In this document: positions 63,555 through 64,000 of the stretch, one piece after another | Layout: each line of letters begins with the position of its first letter | Position numbering within the stretch: position 1 is the stretch's first letter | Assembly (NCBI GenBank): GCA_016708125.1 | Contig: JADJGF010000001.1 | Coordinates: forward strand, 2,192,001-2,256,000 | Length of the DNA: 64,000 bases | Reading direction: 5' to 3' | Origin: Ignavibacteriota bacterium | GTDB lineage: Bacteria > Bacteroidota > Ignavibacteria > Ignavibacteriales > Melioribacteraceae | Program-made: the position numbers and the translations under genes | The notes under the pieces: model-generated | Seen by the model: only the letters and a program-made list of their open reading frames with translations | Told to the model about the DNA's origin: nothing | Database searches by the model: none

Positions 63555-64000
63555 ATGAAAGCTCCCGTTGGATTTGGTCTAATTGGCTGTGGAATTTGGG
63601 GTGAAGTTCATGGATATACTTATGCGGTTTCGCCCAATTCAAAATTGGTTGCGATTTGCGATCAAAATTTAGATAGAGCTAAGAAATTAGAACAAAAATT
63701 TGATGTAAGTTATATTTACAATAATGTAGATGAATTATTAAAAAATGATGAGATTACTGCTGTTTCAATAGCAACTCCGGATTTTACTCATACTGAATTA
63801 ATTTGTGCGGCACTTGAAGCCGGTAAACATGTAATTGTTGAAAAACCCATGGCAACAACAATCGAAGACTGCAATAGAATTTTGAAGTTGCGAGATGAGA
63901 AGAAATTAAAACTGATGGTTAATTATAGCAATAGATGGAAAACGCCCTTTATTCATGTTAAAAGACTTATTACTTCCGGTGAACTTGGTGATTTAATGAT
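63555..64000 (+). CDS. Gfo/Idh/MocA family oxidoreductase (3' partial)
   Basis: The first 148 residues of a sugar-type oxidoreductase, cut by the window edge. The Rossmann fingerprint FGLIGCGIWGEVHGYTY, AICDQN, the conserved SIATPDFTHTELICAALEAG and EKPMATT motif are clear. A good AAAGAGGA ribosome site precedes the ATG, 35 bp after the SGNH gene. It is the second member of the family in this operon, so the cluster probably handles an additional oxidised or modified aminosugar. Nothing about its C-terminal domain can be seen. Confidence 0.88.
   Translation, partial: MKAPVGFGLIGCGIWGEVHGYTYAVSPNSKLVAICDQNLDRAKKLEQKFDVSYIYNNVDELLKNDEITAVSIATPDFTHTELICAALEAGKHVIVEKPMATTIEDCNRILKLRDEKKLKLMVNYSNRWKTPFIHVKRLITSGELGDLM

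Noticed and set aside
1..64000. CRISPR arrays, rRNA genes and known riboswitch patterns
   Set aside because: No regularly spaced repeat-spacer series, rRNA stretches or recognisable riboswitch cores were seen by reading; a covariance-model scan was not possible.

Overview
The window is AT-rich DNA from a member of the Ignavibacteria-type branch of the Bacteroidota/Chlorobi group. This placement is an inference. It rests on six secreted proteins ending in the N-[YF]-PNPFNP type IX secretion (T9SS) sorting domain, two PorV/UPF0164-type outer-membrane proteins, TonB receptors with CarboxypepD_reg domains but no SusD, a 14-blade Reg_prop sensor kinase and RNase HIII.

Layout. (1) 1-9126 looks like an accessory island. 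It holds a type I restriction HsdR interrupted by a frameshift, three tightly linked genes (membrane protein, PD-(D/E)XK nuclease-like protein, 120-aa unknown), a mobile mystery A/B pair (XRE regulator plus Fic protein) behind a promoter with three regularly spaced operator-like sites, then small unknown genes, a YegP-like protein and gene-free stretches with unusual inverted repeats. The island ends at tRNA-Asp, next to three 11-bp-phased repeats resembling integrase arm sites. (2) 9403-10730 is an insertion sequence with a frameshifted DDE transposase. (3) 10.8-12.9 kb carries housekeeping genes pfkA and rnhC. (4) 13.0-17.6 kb is a two-component system with one sensor kinase and two tandem response regulators. 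(5) 17.8-28.9 kb holds a secreted protein containing a perfect 759-bp internal duplication, a SurA-like protein, and a cassette of TonB receptor, large secreted protein and PorV-like protein. (6) 28.9-32.7 kb is a reverse-strand pair of membrane-anchored SGNH-hydrolase/TPR proteins. (7) 32.8-36.9 kb is a secreted multidomain GH13 alpha-amylase, followed by a 52-aa DUF5989 gene and tRNA-Ser. (8) 38.8-44.2 kb has two multi-module carbohydrate-binding secreted proteins (three CBM11-like modules; five CBM4_9-like modules). (9) 44.3-64.0 kb is a same-strand, closely spaced run: a second TonB/secreted/PorV cassette followed by an N-acetylglucosamine (chitin-type) utilisation cluster with a ROK regulator, two Gfo/Idh/MocA oxidoreductases, two GH20-type enzymes, a sodium/solute symporter, NagA, a putative GH18-like secreted protein, NagX, a NagB-family deaminase and a secreted SGNH hydrolase.

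How it fits together (inference): two polysaccharide-utilisation-like loci sit side by side. The first (13-37 kb) points to alpha-glucans: a periplasmic propeller sensor, starch-binding-like modules, an alpha-amylase and a TonB uptake cassette. The second (38-64 kb) points to GlcNAc polymers: surface glycan binding, uptake, hydrolysis by GH20, transport, deacetylation and deamination. In both, a large secreted protein with a VVPNP-type C-terminal domain and a PorV-like protein stand where SusD-type partners would be in Bacteroides. That arrangement is the most interesting candidate for an under-described system here.
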